Positions 9,097 to 18,300 are shown, counted from the stretch's first letter. The stretch is DNA of 64,000 nucleotides from Bog-105 sp965277855 (GCA_965277855.1 OZ255847.1:3410001-3474000); one strand, 5' to 3'. Notes: generated by a model not told the origin, from the letters alone. Made by a program: numbers and translations.

Positions 9097-9576
9097 GTGA
9101 AGCTTTCCTATATCAGCGCAATAACCGCTTTATTGTTTGCATCTGCGTTTGGTTTATATGCGGGCGACGATCTCAGTCCCGATCAGGTAGCGCTCCTGCA
9201 GGACTCCGGCGGCTGGGTTTACCTCAGCATGAACGACAGCGATAATGGCTTCCCCACGCAGCATGTCTGTTTCGACGGACGCCCGCATCCTGAAACCTGC
9301 AGCGGAACGCTGACGTTTAGTCCCGGCAATACTTTCGTGCAAAAAACCACCATTCACCACCAGAGCGTGTCGCGCCACGGCACGTATCAGATCACCGGCA
9401 GTCAACTCGCGTTCTTCGACGAGTTCGGTACTCGGGACGGCCCCTACGCGATTAGCATCGACCCGGAGAACAAGATGCTGACCATGGACCTGCCGCCGTT
9501 GAAAAGCAAACTCCAGCTATACAAGGAGTACAAGAAGCAACAGGCGGATGCCGAGCATAAAAGCAGCAACAAGTAG
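9097..9576 (+). CDS. Small secreted protein of unknown function
   Basis: The GTG start at 9097 has a good AAGGAG site 8 bases upstream. The 159-residue product has a signal peptide (ISAITALLFASAFGLYAG) and a mature part rich in short beta-type stretches, with a cysteine pair in CFDGRPHPETCSG that may form a disulfide. The tail is Lys/Gln-rich. I do not recognise the family. Its spacing behind the DUF4159 gene suggests co-transcription. Confidence 0.72.
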   Translation: MKLSYISAITALLFASAFGLYAGDDLSPDQVALLQDSGGWVYLSMNDSDNGFPTQHVCFDGRPHPETCSGTLTFSPGNTFVQKTTIHHQSVSRHGTYQITGSQLAFFDEFGTRDGPYAISIDPENKMLTMDLPPLKSKLQLYKEYKKQQADAEHKSSNK

Positions 9577-9589
9577 TCGCCGGGTCAAG

Positions 9590-10549
9590 TCACTCCTGGT
9601 AAATCACAAACGCAAACTTCTTCGAATCCGGAGACCACGAATTTACATTGATCGTTCCCTGGCCCCCGAAAAACTTTGTCAAGACCTGCGGTGTATGAGC
9701 CGTGATCGTTTTTCCGGGTAGCGGAATCATCCGCAACGCCACTTCCGAATGCCCGTTATGTCCTGCTGTTCCTTTTGAAAATGTCAGAAACACCAGCTTT
9801 TTTCCATCGGGCGAACAGTGCGGAAACCAATCCTCCTGCTCATCACTCGTCACTTGCTGAGCGAGCGTATCTCCCGGTCCCGCGCCGCTCGCCGGCATGC
9901 GCCAGATGTCCCAACTTCCCGATCGGTCGGAATTGAAGTAAATCCATTTCCCGTCGGGAGAGTAATCGGGACCATCATCGTAGCTGGGCTTCGAGGTCAG
10001 CCGTTCCTGCTCGCCTCCATTCACCGGCACCCGGAACAGGTTGAAATGCCCGTTCCGTTGCGAGACGAAGGACAGCCATTCACCATCCGGCGAGAACGCA
10101 TGAAAATAGCTAGGCGTCTCAGGCACAATCAGTTTCGCTGCGCCACCAGCGGCGGCCACTGTATACACCTGCGATCCCTTCGCTTTTCCACTGGATGAAA
10201 AGGCGATTAACTTCCCATCCGGCGAAACACTCTTGTCGTTGTTACATTTATCGAGTCCCGCCAGATTGATCTCTTCCAACTGCGGCGTTGGAACGCCGGC
10301 TCCCACCGGCAGCTTCCACAACTTGCCTCGCGAATTAACCAGCAGATACTTGCCGTCCGGCGACCAGTTCGGAGCCTCGATCATGCCATCCATCGCGTAA
10401 ATGACTTCTGTTTTTCCGGAAGTCAGATGGTAGATGGCCACTTTGCTGTTCTTGATGGGCGGCGTCTGTTGCGAAAACACGGGGTAATTCAGCGCGAGCA
10501 GTCCTAGAGCCGTTATCCTTGCCGGCCGCCAGTTTCGAAGTCGGGTCAT
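9590..10549 (-). CDS. TolB-like PD40 beta-propeller protein
   Basis: The 319-residue protein has an N-terminal signal-like segment (ITALGLLALNYPVFS) and at least five PD40/WD40-like repeats with the SPDGK motif (NWSPDGKYLLVNSRG, SVSPDGKLIAFSSSG, AFSPDGEWLSFVSQRNG, DYSPDGKWIYFNSDRSG, HCSPDGKKLVFLTFSKG). It is probably a periplasmic propeller that binds a protein or peptide. It is divergent from the lactonase-fold gene, with 51 bases between the starts. Confidence 0.85.
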   Translation of the reverse strand: MTRLRNWRPARITALGLLALNYPVFSQQTPPIKNSKVAIYHLTSGKTEVIYAMDGMIEAPNWSPDGKYLLVNSRGKLWKLPVGAGVPTPQLEEINLAGLDKCNNDKSVSPDGKLIAFSSSGKAKGSQVYTVAAAGGAAKLIVPETPSYFHAFSPDGEWLSFVSQRNGHFNLFRVPVNGGEQERLTSKPSYDDGPDYSPDGKWIYFNSDRSGSWDIWRMPASGAGPGDTLAQQVTSDEQEDWFPHCSPDGKKLVFLTFSKGTAGHNGHSEVALRMIPLPGKTITAHTPQVLTKFFGGQGTINVNSWSPDSKKFAFVIYQE

Positions 10550-10600
10550 TGTGACAATATTGTAGGCCGAAGAGATTTATTCCTTCAGGACTCTTTCATC

Positions 10601-11758
10601 GTGAAAAAACCCTGGCTACTCCCAGCCTTCCTCGACGTCTCAATTTTTGCATCCTTGATTTTTATGCCCCAAGCTCAACATATTTCCGCGGCCCCAGCGG
10701 CCGGCAAGTCTTTGGTTTACATCGGCACCTATGGGAAAGGCGTTCAAGCGTTCCGCCTCGATGCCGCTAAGGCCACTCTCGAGCCGCTTGGCCTGGTTGG
10801 CGAGGTCGTCAACCCGTCCTGGGTCGGCACGGATCAGGGCCACAAAAATTTCTACGCAGTCAGCGAACGCGAAGGCAAAGTCAACGGCGGCGTAGCCAGT
10901 TTTTCGATGGATCGCAAAACAGGCCGGCTCCATCCGCTCAATCATGTGGATTCCGAGGGTGAAGCGCCCTGCTTTCTGGCGGTGGACGCTACCGGCAAGA
11001 CGCTGGTCGTTGCCAATTACATGACCGGCGGCGTGGCCTCGTTTCCGGTCAAGCCCGATGGCAGCCTGGGCGCCATGGCGTCGCTGATGACTGCGCATGG
11101 CTCTGGTCCGAATAAGCAACGGCAGGAAGGCCCACATGCGCACGAAGCGGTCATCTCGCCCGATAACAAGCGCGTCTACGTCCCGGACCTCGGCCTCGAT
11201 AAAATCCGCATTTATCGCCTGGATGCTGCTTCGAGCAAGCTGGTCGAAAACGATCCGCCCTTTGTAAAGGTCGACGCCGGCCATGGCCCCCGGCACATTT
11301 TGTTCGACAAACAGGCTACCCACGCTTATGTGATCAACGAACTGGAACCGGTCGTGTCGGTGTTCTCACGTGACGCCTCGAGCGGAAATCTGCACCTGAT
11401 CCAAACCGTGCCTGCCCTTCCGGCGGGATTTACGAAAGAGAATACCGGCGCCGAGATCCGGCTGGATCACGCCGGGAAATTTCTCTACACCTCCAATCGC
11501 GGCGCCGACACCATTCAAGTGTTCGCAGTCGATCCGCAAAAGGGAACGCTCACCGCGGTCGAGAGCGTACCGACCGGCGGCGAAGGCCCGCGCGGCTTCG
11601 CGCTCGATCCTACCGGTCAACTCCTGCTGGTAGGCAACCAGAAATCGAACAATCTGGTCGTCTTCAAAGTCGACCAGGCAACCGGCAAGCTATCGCCCAC
11701 CGGCCAAAAGCTGGAAGTCACTTCACCCGTTGACGTGCTCTTTGTCCCGGCTGAGTAG
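10601..11758 (+). CDS. Lactonase-family seven-bladed propeller (6-phosphogluconolactonase-like)
   Basis: The 385-residue protein starts at GTG 10601 and has a hydrophobic export signal (DVSIFASLIFMPQAQ) followed by repeated propeller blades. Typical Pgl/YbhE stretches are AVSEREGKVNGGVASFSMD, GPHAHEAVISPDNKRVYV and DLGLDKIRIYRLD. YbhE hydrolyses 6-phosphogluconolactone in the cytosol; this one is predicted to be exported, so the substrate may be a different lactone or none. The GTG start puts the signal sequence at the very N-terminus. Confidence 0.87.
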   Translation: MKKPWLLPAFLDVSIFASLIFMPQAQHISAAPAAGKSLVYIGTYGKGVQAFRLDAAKATLEPLGLVGEVVNPSWVGTDQGHKNFYAVSEREGKVNGGVASFSMDRKTGRLHPLNHVDSEGEAPCFLAVDATGKTLVVANYMTGGVASFPVKPDGSLGAMASLMTAHGSGPNKQRQEGPHAHEAVISPDNKRVYVPDLGLDKIRIYRLDAASSKLVENDPPFVKVDAGHGPRHILFDKQATHAYVINELEPVVSVFSRDASSGNLHLIQTVPALPAGFTKENTGAEIRLDHAGKFLYTSNRGADTIQVFAVDPQKGTLTAVESVPTGGEGPRGFALDPTGQLLLVGNQKSNNLVVFKVDQATGKLSPTGQKLEVTSPVDVLFVPAE

Positions 11759-11855
11759 CTATAAGCGATCACTCAAGGCATCGTCGTCCAAGCCCTGGGT
11801 CTAAATCCGCCTCCGATACGTTCTTCTTTCCTGTTTCAAAGGTGCAATCGTCAAG

Positions 11856-12230
11856 CTAACCTCGCGGAACAATTCGAACGGTGGCGGAGCGGGCCTCGTC
11901 TTCGATCATTGGTCCGAGATACCGGCTGGACCTGTACTTGGCCCGGTACGCATCATCGATTGCGTCATTCATCTGGCTCCCAACCCTCTCGAAGCTCGCT
12001 TCCTTCGTCATGCCTGCAATCGTAATGCGTCCCGCCTTCTGCTTAACTGCAGCTTGATACCAACTCGATCCGGCACCGTTGTAGGCACGCACGTACAAGC
12101 CACCGTTCACTACGACCGACCAGATCCACGCTGGAGTGCCGTATGTCTTTCCGTCCTCGCGGAAGGGCGCCACATGCAAGTCGTCGCTCTCTGCCATCGT
12201 GCGCAGTTCTTCTTGCGGCCATGCACTCAT
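11856..12230 (-). CDS. DUF2255 family protein
   Basis: This 124-residue cytoplasmic protein resembles the DUF2255 family: a central GTPAWIWSVVVNGGLYVRAY stretch, then SSWYQAA and the end IDDAYRAKYR. The fold is thought to resemble nitroreductase/F420-binding split barrels, but no activity is established. It is the last gene of a minus-strand group with the carboxymuconolactone decarboxylase-like and SDR genes. Confidence 0.75.
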   Translation of the reverse strand: MSAWPQEELRTMAESDDLHVAPFREDGKTYGTPAWIWSVVVNGGLYVRAYNGAGSSWYQAAVKQKAGRITIAGMTKEASFERVGSQMNDAIDDAYRAKYRSSRYLGPMIEDEARSATVRIVPRG

Positions 12231-12251
12231 TTGCTTCTCCTCTTTCGCTTA

Positions 12252-12980
12252 CTAATTCTGCCGCTTCTCGAACACGGCCTTCACCACCGACAGCGCAGAG
12301 AACGCGCACGGCCACCCAGAGTAAAAGGCGATATGCGTCAGAACTTCGGAGGCCTCTTCCTGAGTCAACCCGTTGTCCATGGCGCGATTCAGGTGATATG
12401 TGATCTGCGCGGCTTGGCCGGCCGCGATCAAGGCGCCCACCGTCACTAGGCTGCGGTCGCGAGGCGCAAGCGCAGGGCGCAGCCAAAGCTCCCGGAACAG
12501 CAAATCGGTTGTGTTCTGCACCAGTCCAGGCGAGACTGCGCCGAAGTCATTGCTGACTTGCGTTGCACGCTGCGCCTCCACTGCTTCATCAATCGGTAAA
12601 AGCTTCTCCTTCGCGGGAGGAAGTTGGTCTACAGCAATGCCGCGCTGGTGAAAGATATCCTTCGCAACTGTCACGGCAGACATCGCATTCGCCCAGCCGG
12701 CGTAGAAGGCGAGATTAGTAATGATTTCGGACAATTCACTCGGCTTGACTCCGCTATCGAGCGCCCGCGCAAAGTGAAACGGCATTTCGACCGTCTGGAT
12801 GCGAGCGATCAGCGCCGCAACCGTAACCACGCTCCGGTCGCGTGATGATAGTCCCCGGCGCTTCCACACACCGTCCAGCAAGGGCCCTTTCGTGAAATGC
12901 TCCAAGGCCGGCGACACCGTCCTTAAGTCCTCATAAGTAAGCGTGGACGGAAGTTGATTTGTTTTCTTGCTGTTTGTCAT
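12252..12980 (-). CDS. Carboxymuconolactone decarboxylase family protein, two domains
   Basis: The 242-residue protein has two CMD/AhpD-like helical domains at about 25-115 and 150-240. The repeated signature is visible in both: LSSRDRSVVTVAALIARIQ and LAPRDRSLVTVGALIAAGQ, each followed by a GVKPSELSEIITNLAFYAG-type segment. The AhpD CxxC redox pair is absent, so a peroxidase role is doubtful. Such proteins often sit with cupin, SDR and aldo/keto reductase genes, as here. Confidence 0.88.
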   Translation of the reverse strand: MTNSKKTNQLPSTLTYEDLRTVSPALEHFTKGPLLDGVWKRRGLSSRDRSVVTVAALIARIQTVEMPFHFARALDSGVKPSELSEIITNLAFYAGWANAMSAVTVAKDIFHQRGIAVDQLPPAKEKLLPIDEAVEAQRATQVSNDFGAVSPGLVQNTTDLLFRELWLRPALAPRDRSLVTVGALIAAGQAAQITYHLNRAMDNGLTQEEASEVLTHIAFYSGWPCAFSALSVVKAVFEKRQN

Positions 12981-13019
12981 CTTGTTTCCTGAGCAAAGCT
13001 GAACTGACGTTTTCTTCCT

Positions 13020-13787
13020 CTAGCGCATTACGTAGCCGCCGTCCACAGAGATGGACTGGCCAGTAACGTAGCTCGCTGCCGAACTGCACAGCCAAAGGAC
13101 CGCATCGGCGATTTCCTCCGCCCGGCCCAGGCGCTTCATCGGAACGAATTTTTCCAGCATCGCATTCAGTTCATCGCCCTGGCCTTCCGCGATCATCTTT
13201 TCGCTCATAGGCGTCTGAATCATGCCGGGGCAGACGTCATTCACGCGGATGCCTCGCGTTGCATACTCGAGGGCGGCACTCTTGGTAAAGCCAATCACCC
13301 CATGCTTCGCAGCATGGTAGGTTCCGCGCTGCGCACCACCGATGAGGCCGCCCAGCGAAGAGCAGTTCACGATGGCGCCGCTTCCTTGCTCGCGCATCTG
13401 GCGCAACTCGAATTTCATGCAGCTCCATACGCCGCGAAGATTGATGGCCATGATGCGGTCGTAGTCTTCACGCGGCGAATCGGCCGTTTCAGCAAGTACG
13501 TTCTGCACGCCTGCATTGTTGTACGCTGCATCCAGCCGCCCGAACGTGGCGACACACTGCTTGACCATCGCTTCCACCTCAGCGTCATCCGACACGTCGC
13601 AACGGATGCCTAGAGTCTTGTAACCCTTGTCGGCGAGCTTCCTCGCTTCTTCTTGCACTTCCCTCTCTTTCCAATCGGCCAGCACCACGGATGCTCCTGA
13701 TGTGGCGAAAGCCTTCGCTGTCGCCAGGCCCAATCCCGAGGCTGCACCTGTTACGAGTGCTACTTGTCCTTCAAACGAAATGTTCAT
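13020..13787 (-). CDS. SDR family oxidoreductase
   Basis: From the ATG at 13787 the protein has 255 residues, the classic SDR length; an ATG at 13817 would add ten residues. It has the NAD(P)-binding TGAASGLGLA motif near the N-terminus, the NNAG motif (YNNAGVQN), the catalytic Ser in NCSSLGG and the YHAAK catalytic Tyr/Lys. The C-terminal SVDGGYVMR is typical. It reduces or oxidises a small alcohol/carbonyl compound of unknown identity. It lies directly downstream of the broken cupin gene and was probably in its operon. Confidence 0.93.
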   Translation of the reverse strand: MNISFEGQVALVTGAASGLGLATAKAFATSGASVVLADWKEREVQEEARKLADKGYKTLGIRCDVSDDAEVEAMVKQCVATFGRLDAAYNNAGVQNVLAETADSPREDYDRIMAINLRGVWSCMKFELRQMREQGSGAIVNCSSLGGLIGGAQRGTYHAAKHGVIGFTKSAALEYATRGIRVNDVCPGMIQTPMSEKMIAEGQGDELNAMLEKFVPMKRLGRAEEIADAVLWLCSSAASYVTGQSISVDGGYVMR

Positions 13788-13835
13788 AAAAAACGCTTTC
13801 TCTTCTGTATTGCTCATCGGCGAGCTTGTCGCCTA

Positions 13836-14033
13836 TCATTTGCCGAACTGGTACTGCTTGCCCGTTACCTTTTCCATCCACATGACAGCCACTCCGTTCT
13901 GTTCTTCCTGCAACGCGATGTGCGTGACAGATGTCGTCGGCCGTCGCTCCATGCCAATGCTTCACACCAGGCGGAATCCACATAACATCGCCTTTACGCA
14001 TCACCTGAACCGGACTGCCCCATTCCAGAGGCG
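13836..14033 (-). pseudogene. Cupin gene, C-terminal half (other half at 14354-14590)
   Basis: The minus strand encodes the second half of a small cupin: EWGSPVQVMRKGDVMWIPP, then GVKHWHGAT. A one-base insertion near 13941 shifts the frame; in the next frame the typical end continues (PTTSVTHIALQEEQ, then WMEKVTGKQYQFGK and stop at 13836). The N-terminal half lies on the opposite strand at 14354-14590. Between the two halves about 25-30 residues are missing, including the first metal-binding His motif (usually HTHPxGQ). The protein cannot be functional as it stands. It sits just upstream of the SDR gene. Confidence 0.82.
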
Positions 14034-14039
14034 GTCGGA

Positions 14040-14357
14040 ACGGCGGGGATGCCGCAGCCAAAGGGCATGCTGATTTACACGCGTGACGGACACATGTCCG
14101 TGCAGCTGATGTATCCGGCTGCGGCAAAGACGTCAGACAACGAATATGTCCGGAACGGCTATGAGGCATCTTTCGGCAGCTACGAGATAAACGAAGCGGC
14201 GCACACCGTCACGCATCATGTGCAGGGTTCGATAACACGCGACGCTCTTGTCGGTAGGGACCTGCCTCGCCGTTACCAATTCACCAAAGACGGCCACCTG
14301 ATTATCCGCTCAGCCAATGCGAATGAAACCTGGTCCGTCACCTGGGAGCATGAATGA
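14040..14357 (+). pseudogene. Lipocalin-like gene, C-terminal part (N-terminal part at 14575-14695)
   Basis: The plus strand encodes about 100 residues matching the C-terminal two thirds of lipocalin-like proteins of the Lipocalin_5 type: PKGMLIYTRDGHMSVQLM, GYEASFGSYEINE, HHVQGSITRD, and the end TWSVTWEHE. The usual start (VGTWRLVSxE) is absent on this strand but present on the opposite strand at 14575-14695. The stop at 14355-14357 overlaps the ATG of the cupin N-terminal part by 4 bases, showing that the two genes were translationally coupled before the rearrangement. Confidence 0.82.
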
Positions 14358-14590
14358 TTCGAAAGCAGCCAACCTTCATCGTTGCCTGTCTGTTGCCATG
14401 GGGTTTGGCGTTGGCGCAGACATCGCCGGCAGATCTTGATTCCGAGCAGATCACGATCACACCGCCGCCTTCCCAAAAGGTCATAACCGGTGCGCCCGAT
14501 CGTTTCACTGGCTCGGTTCGTGTCCGGTCGCTCTTCGACGCGAACTCGCCGGCTCGTTCGACTGCCGGCGAGGTGCGTTTCTATCCGAAC
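14354..14590 (+). pseudogene. Secreted cupin gene, N-terminal half (other half at 13836-14033)
   Basis: The ATG at 14354 overlaps the lipocalin stop. The fragment encodes a signal peptide (FIVACLLPWGLALAQ) and the N-terminal cupin part, with APDRFTGSVRVRSLFDANS and the V-x-F-x-P strand in AGEVRFYPN. It then stops at TAG 14591-14593. The family normally continues with the His-rich metal site and the half that is now found on the minus strand at 13836-14033. Confidence 0.82.
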
Positions 14591-14695
14591 TAGACGCCAT
14601 GCACCGACGAACCTCTCTTCTGACGGTCTTGAGACAACTTGCATGTGAGCGGCGCAGGCGAATCCCAACGTTAAAATCAGCACGCCCGAATGCAT
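14575..14695 (-). pseudogene. Lipocalin-like gene, N-terminal end
   Basis: The minus strand from ATG 14695 (GAAGG site just upstream) encodes a signal-like segment (VLILTLGFACAA) and then ERFVGAWRLVRIET, the recognisable start of a Lipocalin_5-type domain. After about residue 40 the reading frame no longer resembles the family. The missing remainder is on the plus strand at 14040-14357. Confidence 0.75.
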
Positions 14696-14728
14696 GGCCT
14701 TCGTCGTAAAGAATTCCCCGGTTGGCGG

Positions 14729-15724
14729 TTAGCGGCCGACCAGCTGCTGGTGGAACGGCGAGTATCGATCACCTTGCAGCTTCACCTCCGAAGATGCCTC
14801 TCCAAGGCGGTGTGTCTCTTCCGCAGTCAATTCAACATCTGCCGCCCCCAGATTCTCTTCCAGCCGTTCCAGTCTTGTCGTTCCTGGGATGGGCACAATC
14901 CATGGCTTTCTCGCAAGCAGCCAGGCAAGCGCAACCTGTGCAGGCGTCACCTTCTTGCGCTCTGCAAATGCGGTGACAACCGCCACGAGCGCATGATTCG
15001 CCTTCAGGTTTTCCGGACTGAATCTGGGAAGCGTGCTGCGGAAATCAGTCTTGTCGAAGGTCGTGTCCGCGGGCATCTTTCCCGTCAGGAAGCCTTTGCC
15101 CAGCGGACTGAACGGAACAAAGCCGATTCCCAGTTCCTCCAACGTAGGCATCACTGTCTGCTCCGGCTCTCGGAAGAATAAGGAATATTCGCTCTGCAGC
15201 GCCGTGACGGGTTGAACCGCGTGAGCACGGCGAATCGTTTGGGCCGCCGCCTCCGATAAGCCGAAGTGCTTGACCTTGCCTTGCTGGATCAGGTCTTTCA
15301 CCGCGCCGGCAACATCCTCGATCGGAACGTTTAGGTCGACGCGATGTTGATAGAAGAGGTCGATGGCATCCACCTTCAACCGCTTCAGCGACGCTTCTGC
15401 CACCGTCCGAATGTGCTCCGGGCGGCTGTTCAGGGCACTCCACTTGCCGCCGTCCTCCGGGTTAGCCTCCCAGCCAAATTTCGTCGCAATAAGCACCTTG
15501 CCGCGAAAAGGCGCCAGCGCTTCCCCGACAAGCTCTTCGTTCACCAGCGGTCCGTACACTTCGGCCGTATCGAAGAACGTCACGCCCCGATCCACAGCAG
15601 CGTGCAGCAGCTTCGTCATTGCTCCTTTGTCCTTCGGAGACCCGTACGACCAGCTCATGCCCATGCAGCCAAAACCGATTTCTGAAATCTCAAGATCACT
15701 CTGTCCAAGTTTGCGCGTCCGCAA
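14729..15724 (-). CDS. Aldo/keto reductase
   Basis: The 331-residue protein starts at TTG 15724, which has a good GGGAGGA site six bases upstream; longer readings lack a site. It is a TIM-barrel NADPH-dependent reductase: KLGQSDLEISEIGFGCMGM, the catalytic Asp/Tyr in FFDTAEVYGP, Lys in LIATKFGW, His in FYQHRVD, and the NADPH-binding end IPGTTRLERLEENL. The substrate is unknown. It is divergent from the AraC-type regulator, with about 170 bases of shared promoter region, a common pairing in which the regulator controls the reductase. Confidence 0.93.
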   Translation of the reverse strand: MRTRKLGQSDLEISEIGFGCMGMSWSYGSPKDKGAMTKLLHAAVDRGVTFFDTAEVYGPLVNEELVGEALAPFRGKVLIATKFGWEANPEDGGKWSALNSRPEHIRTVAEASLKRLKVDAIDLFYQHRVDLNVPIEDVAGAVKDLIQQGKVKHFGLSEAAAQTIRRAHAVQPVTALQSEYSLFFREPEQTVMPTLEELGIGFVPFSPLGKGFLTGKMPADTTFDKTDFRSTLPRFSPENLKANHALVAVVTAFAERKKVTPAQVALAWLLARKPWIVPIPGTTRLERLEENLGAADVELTAEETHRLGEASSEVKLQGDRYSPFHQQLVGR

Positions 15725-15898
15725 GATATTCCTCCCGATTCTTTGAGGCGTTCTCTTCGCCCCTATCCTTACCGTATTGCGGAAAGCATGCTGCCGGCTT
15801 ACCCGATCCTGCTCATTTATTGCCCGATCCTGTCTAGCGATCTTTTTTTCTGCAATCGCCGGCGGATAAGGAGATACCCTGCAAGCAGAGCAACTTCG

Positions 15899-16849
15899 AT
15901 GTCGAGTAAACCGAAAAGCGCTATGTCTTCTGATTCGATCGTTTTCGAAATGAGACACTCACTCGCTAAGCGGATCCATGCCATCACCGCCAAAGCCGGA
16001 GAGCATGCAACGGCAATTCCCGAGCTCTTGCTGTATCACCGCACAACGCCGACGCCCTGTTACCGGGCATCGTATGAGCCGAGTCTCAGTGTCTTTGTGC
16101 AGGGACGAAAGCGCATCATTCTCGGCGGCCACGAGTACGTGTGCAATGCGTCCTCATTTCTGCTCTCGTCGATCGACGTGCCTGCGCAGAGCCAGATCGT
16201 GGAGGCTTCTGAGAAGACGCCGCTACTGGTGATGTTTATCCGCTTCGACATGCCTACGGTGCGAGAGGTGCTCAGCCGTGACGACATTCCTGAACCAAAA
16301 TTTTCTTCGCAGCGCCAGGGCCTTGCTGCCGGCGAGACTACAGCGGGACTCCTCAGTGCGTGTCACCGGCTACTTGATCTACTACCGAACCCTGAGGACA
16401 TTCCTTTTCTCAGCCCGCTGATCCAACGCGAGATAATTTACCGCCTGCTGAAGACACCACAGGCGGCCCGTCTCCGCGCCATCGCTACCAGCGGCGACCT
16501 CAGCCAAAGAACGGCAAGAGCGATTGCGTGGCTTCGAGCCAATTACGCCAAGCCGCTGCACATACAGGAGTTGGCCGACACGGCGAGAATGGGCGTGTCC
16601 ACCCTGCATCACCAGTTCCGCTCGCTGACTGCAATGAGCCCACTGCAATACCAAAAGCTGCTGCGCCTCCAAACCGCTAGAGAAAGAATGTTGATGGACG
16701 GATTGGACGCTACTACGGCGGCGTACGAGGTCGGCTACGAAAGCGTGAGCCAATTCAGTCGGGAGTACAGCCGATGCTTCGGCCAACCGCCAATCCGCGA
16801 CATCAAAGGCATGAAGGGGAACAGTATGGCCGAAATCGAAGCTGTCTGA
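15899..16849 (+). CDS. AraC family transcriptional regulator
   Basis: From ATG 15899 the protein has 316 residues; another ATG at 15923 is possible. It has an AraC_N-type ligand domain (about 25-190, with YEPSLSVFVQGRKRIILGG) and a C-terminal double helix-turn-helix (about 205-305, with LRANYAKPLHIQELADTARM and YEVGYESVSQFSREYSRCFG). It probably regulates the divergent aldo/keto reductase gene and perhaps the adjacent SDR/cupin group. Family members usually activate or repress genes for aldehydes or other small toxic compounds. Confidence 0.92.
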   Translation: MSSKPKSAMSSDSIVFEMRHSLAKRIHAITAKAGEHATAIPELLLYHRTTPTPCYRASYEPSLSVFVQGRKRIILGGHEYVCNASSFLLSSIDVPAQSQIVEASEKTPLLVMFIRFDMPTVREVLSRDDIPEPKFSSQRQGLAAGETTAGLLSACHRLLDLLPNPEDIPFLSPLIQREIIYRLLKTPQAARLRAIATSGDLSQRTARAIAWLRANYAKPLHIQELADTARMGVSTLHHQFRSLTAMSPLQYQKLLRLQTARERMLMDGLDATTAAYEVGYESVSQFSREYSRCFGQPPIRDIKGMKGNSMAEIEAV

Positions 16850-16876
16850 ATTTCATCTCCAATCTTACCTGAAATA

Positions 16877-18256
16877 TTAACCGTCGCTCGCCTGCCAGCC
16901 GCCGAACCTTTCTTCCAAAGCCCGGCAAACACGCAGCGCGGTCATCTCCTTCCAGGGCCTTACAATTACCTGGATGTTTACCGGTAAGCCGCCACTCTCT
17001 CCGCAGCGCACCGTCGCGGCCGGATATCCAGCCACGTTCCACGCCATCGTATAACTGAATCCGCGGAAATTTTCTTCCTGCAGCGAACCGCCGTGCTCCA
17101 GCGCCGTTTGCGTGTACACCGGGCAGACCACTACATCGAAATCCGCGAAGAACTGCATCATGTTTGTTCGATACTGATCCCACTGTGCCCAGCGTCGCGC
17201 CAGTTCCGTAGAACTGGCGCGATAAGGCCGGAAATGGTCGACAAACGCAGTTAGAAAAGGATGCACCTGCAAACTGCCCGCCTCCGTTAGGTAAGCATCA
17301 ATCCCGTCCCCGCCGTCTGCGCCCAGCAGAGCCAGTTCTAACTCGTAAACAGCTTCTATGCCCGGCGGACGTCTCTCCTCCACATGCAGGCCCAAGTGCC
17401 TAAGTGCATCCGCCGCACTCTGAACAGCGCTTGTTATGGGAGCTGTACACTCTGCGAACCCGTTGGAAGTAAAGAACGCGACGCGCAAACCTTTCAACTC
17501 ATCAGCGGCATCGAGCGGCATGGCGGAAGCCGTAAAATCCTGACCGTCCGGATACGCCAGCAACTGAATCGCCAACTCCAGATCCTCGACACGCCGCGCC
17601 ATCGGCCCGATCTGCCACAACGCCTCGATCCAGCCGCCAGCCGGAGGAACATGTCCGGTGCGCGGCAATCGCCCGCTCGTCGGCTTGATACTGGCAATCC
17701 CGCAAAACGCCGCCGGAATCCGCACGCTTCCCAGCGCATCACTGCCCAACCCCAGCGGTGATCCGCCAGCCGCAAGCAGTGCCGATTCTCCGCCGCTACT
17801 GCCACCCGGACTGCGCCCCAGGTCATAGGGATTGTTGGTCCGCCCGTAGATCAGATTGTCCGTTTCGAACGAAAACAACAGGTCCGGCAGATTGGTTTTC
17901 GCAATCGGAATCCCTCCTGCTTCGCGCAACCGAGCCACCAGCGTTGCATCGCGATCGGCCAAGGCGGAGTGTTTCCGGCCCATTGTTCCAGCCGTGCACT
18001 TCGTTCCCCGGACATCAATCGAATCTTTCACTGAGAACGGAACACCGTGCAGCGGCCCGCAAGCTTCTCCCCGCGCCAATTGCGCATCCGCCGCTCTGGC
18101 GTCCGCCCGCGCCGGTTCCACCAGCAGATCCACCACCGCATTCAGAGCCGGATTTACCTGCCCGATCCGTCTCAGGTGTTCTTCGATCAATTCGAGCGAT
18201 GAGATCTCCCGCCCCCGGATTCGCGCCGCCATCTCCACTGCACTCAGTTCCAGCAA
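16877..18256 (-). CDS. Amidase signature family protein
   Basis: The 459-residue protein has the full amidase signature: the catalytic lysine in VPFSVKDSIDVRG (about residue 78) and the Gly/Ser-rich stretch around GRSPGGSSGGESALLAAG (cis-Ser near 153, with the nucleophile Ser in GSDALGSVRIPA near 178). The family hydrolyses amides or transamidates (as in GatA). It has no GatB/GatC neighbours and is shorter than typical GatA, so a hydrolase on small amides is more likely. It is divergent from the TPR/ASPIC gene. Confidence 0.92.
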   Translation of the reverse strand: MLELSAVEMAARIRGREISSLELIEEHLRRIGQVNPALNAVVDLLVEPARADARAADAQLARGEACGPLHGVPFSVKDSIDVRGTKCTAGTMGRKHSALADRDATLVARLREAGGIPIAKTNLPDLLFSFETDNLIYGRTNNPYDLGRSPGGSSGGESALLAAGGSPLGLGSDALGSVRIPAAFCGIASIKPTSGRLPRTGHVPPAGGWIEALWQIGPMARRVEDLELAIQLLAYPDGQDFTASAMPLDAADELKGLRVAFFTSNGFAECTAPITSAVQSAADALRHLGLHVEERRPPGIEAVYELELALLGADGGDGIDAYLTEAGSLQVHPFLTAFVDHFRPYRASSTELARRWAQWDQYRTNMMQFFADFDVVVCPVYTQTALEHGGSLQEENFRGFSYTMAWNVAGYPAATVRCGESGGLPVNIQVIVRPWKEMTALRVCRALEERFGGWQASDG

Positions 18257-18300
18257 CTTTTCAATCTAACAGCGCCTGGCCTGAATCACTTTCTCGAATT

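Noticed and set aside
14545..14572. CTCGCCGGC / GCCGGCGAG inverted repeat as the cross-over site of the first inversion
   Set aside because: Both arms are at the right end only; no copy was found near the left breakpoint, so it cannot explain the flip.
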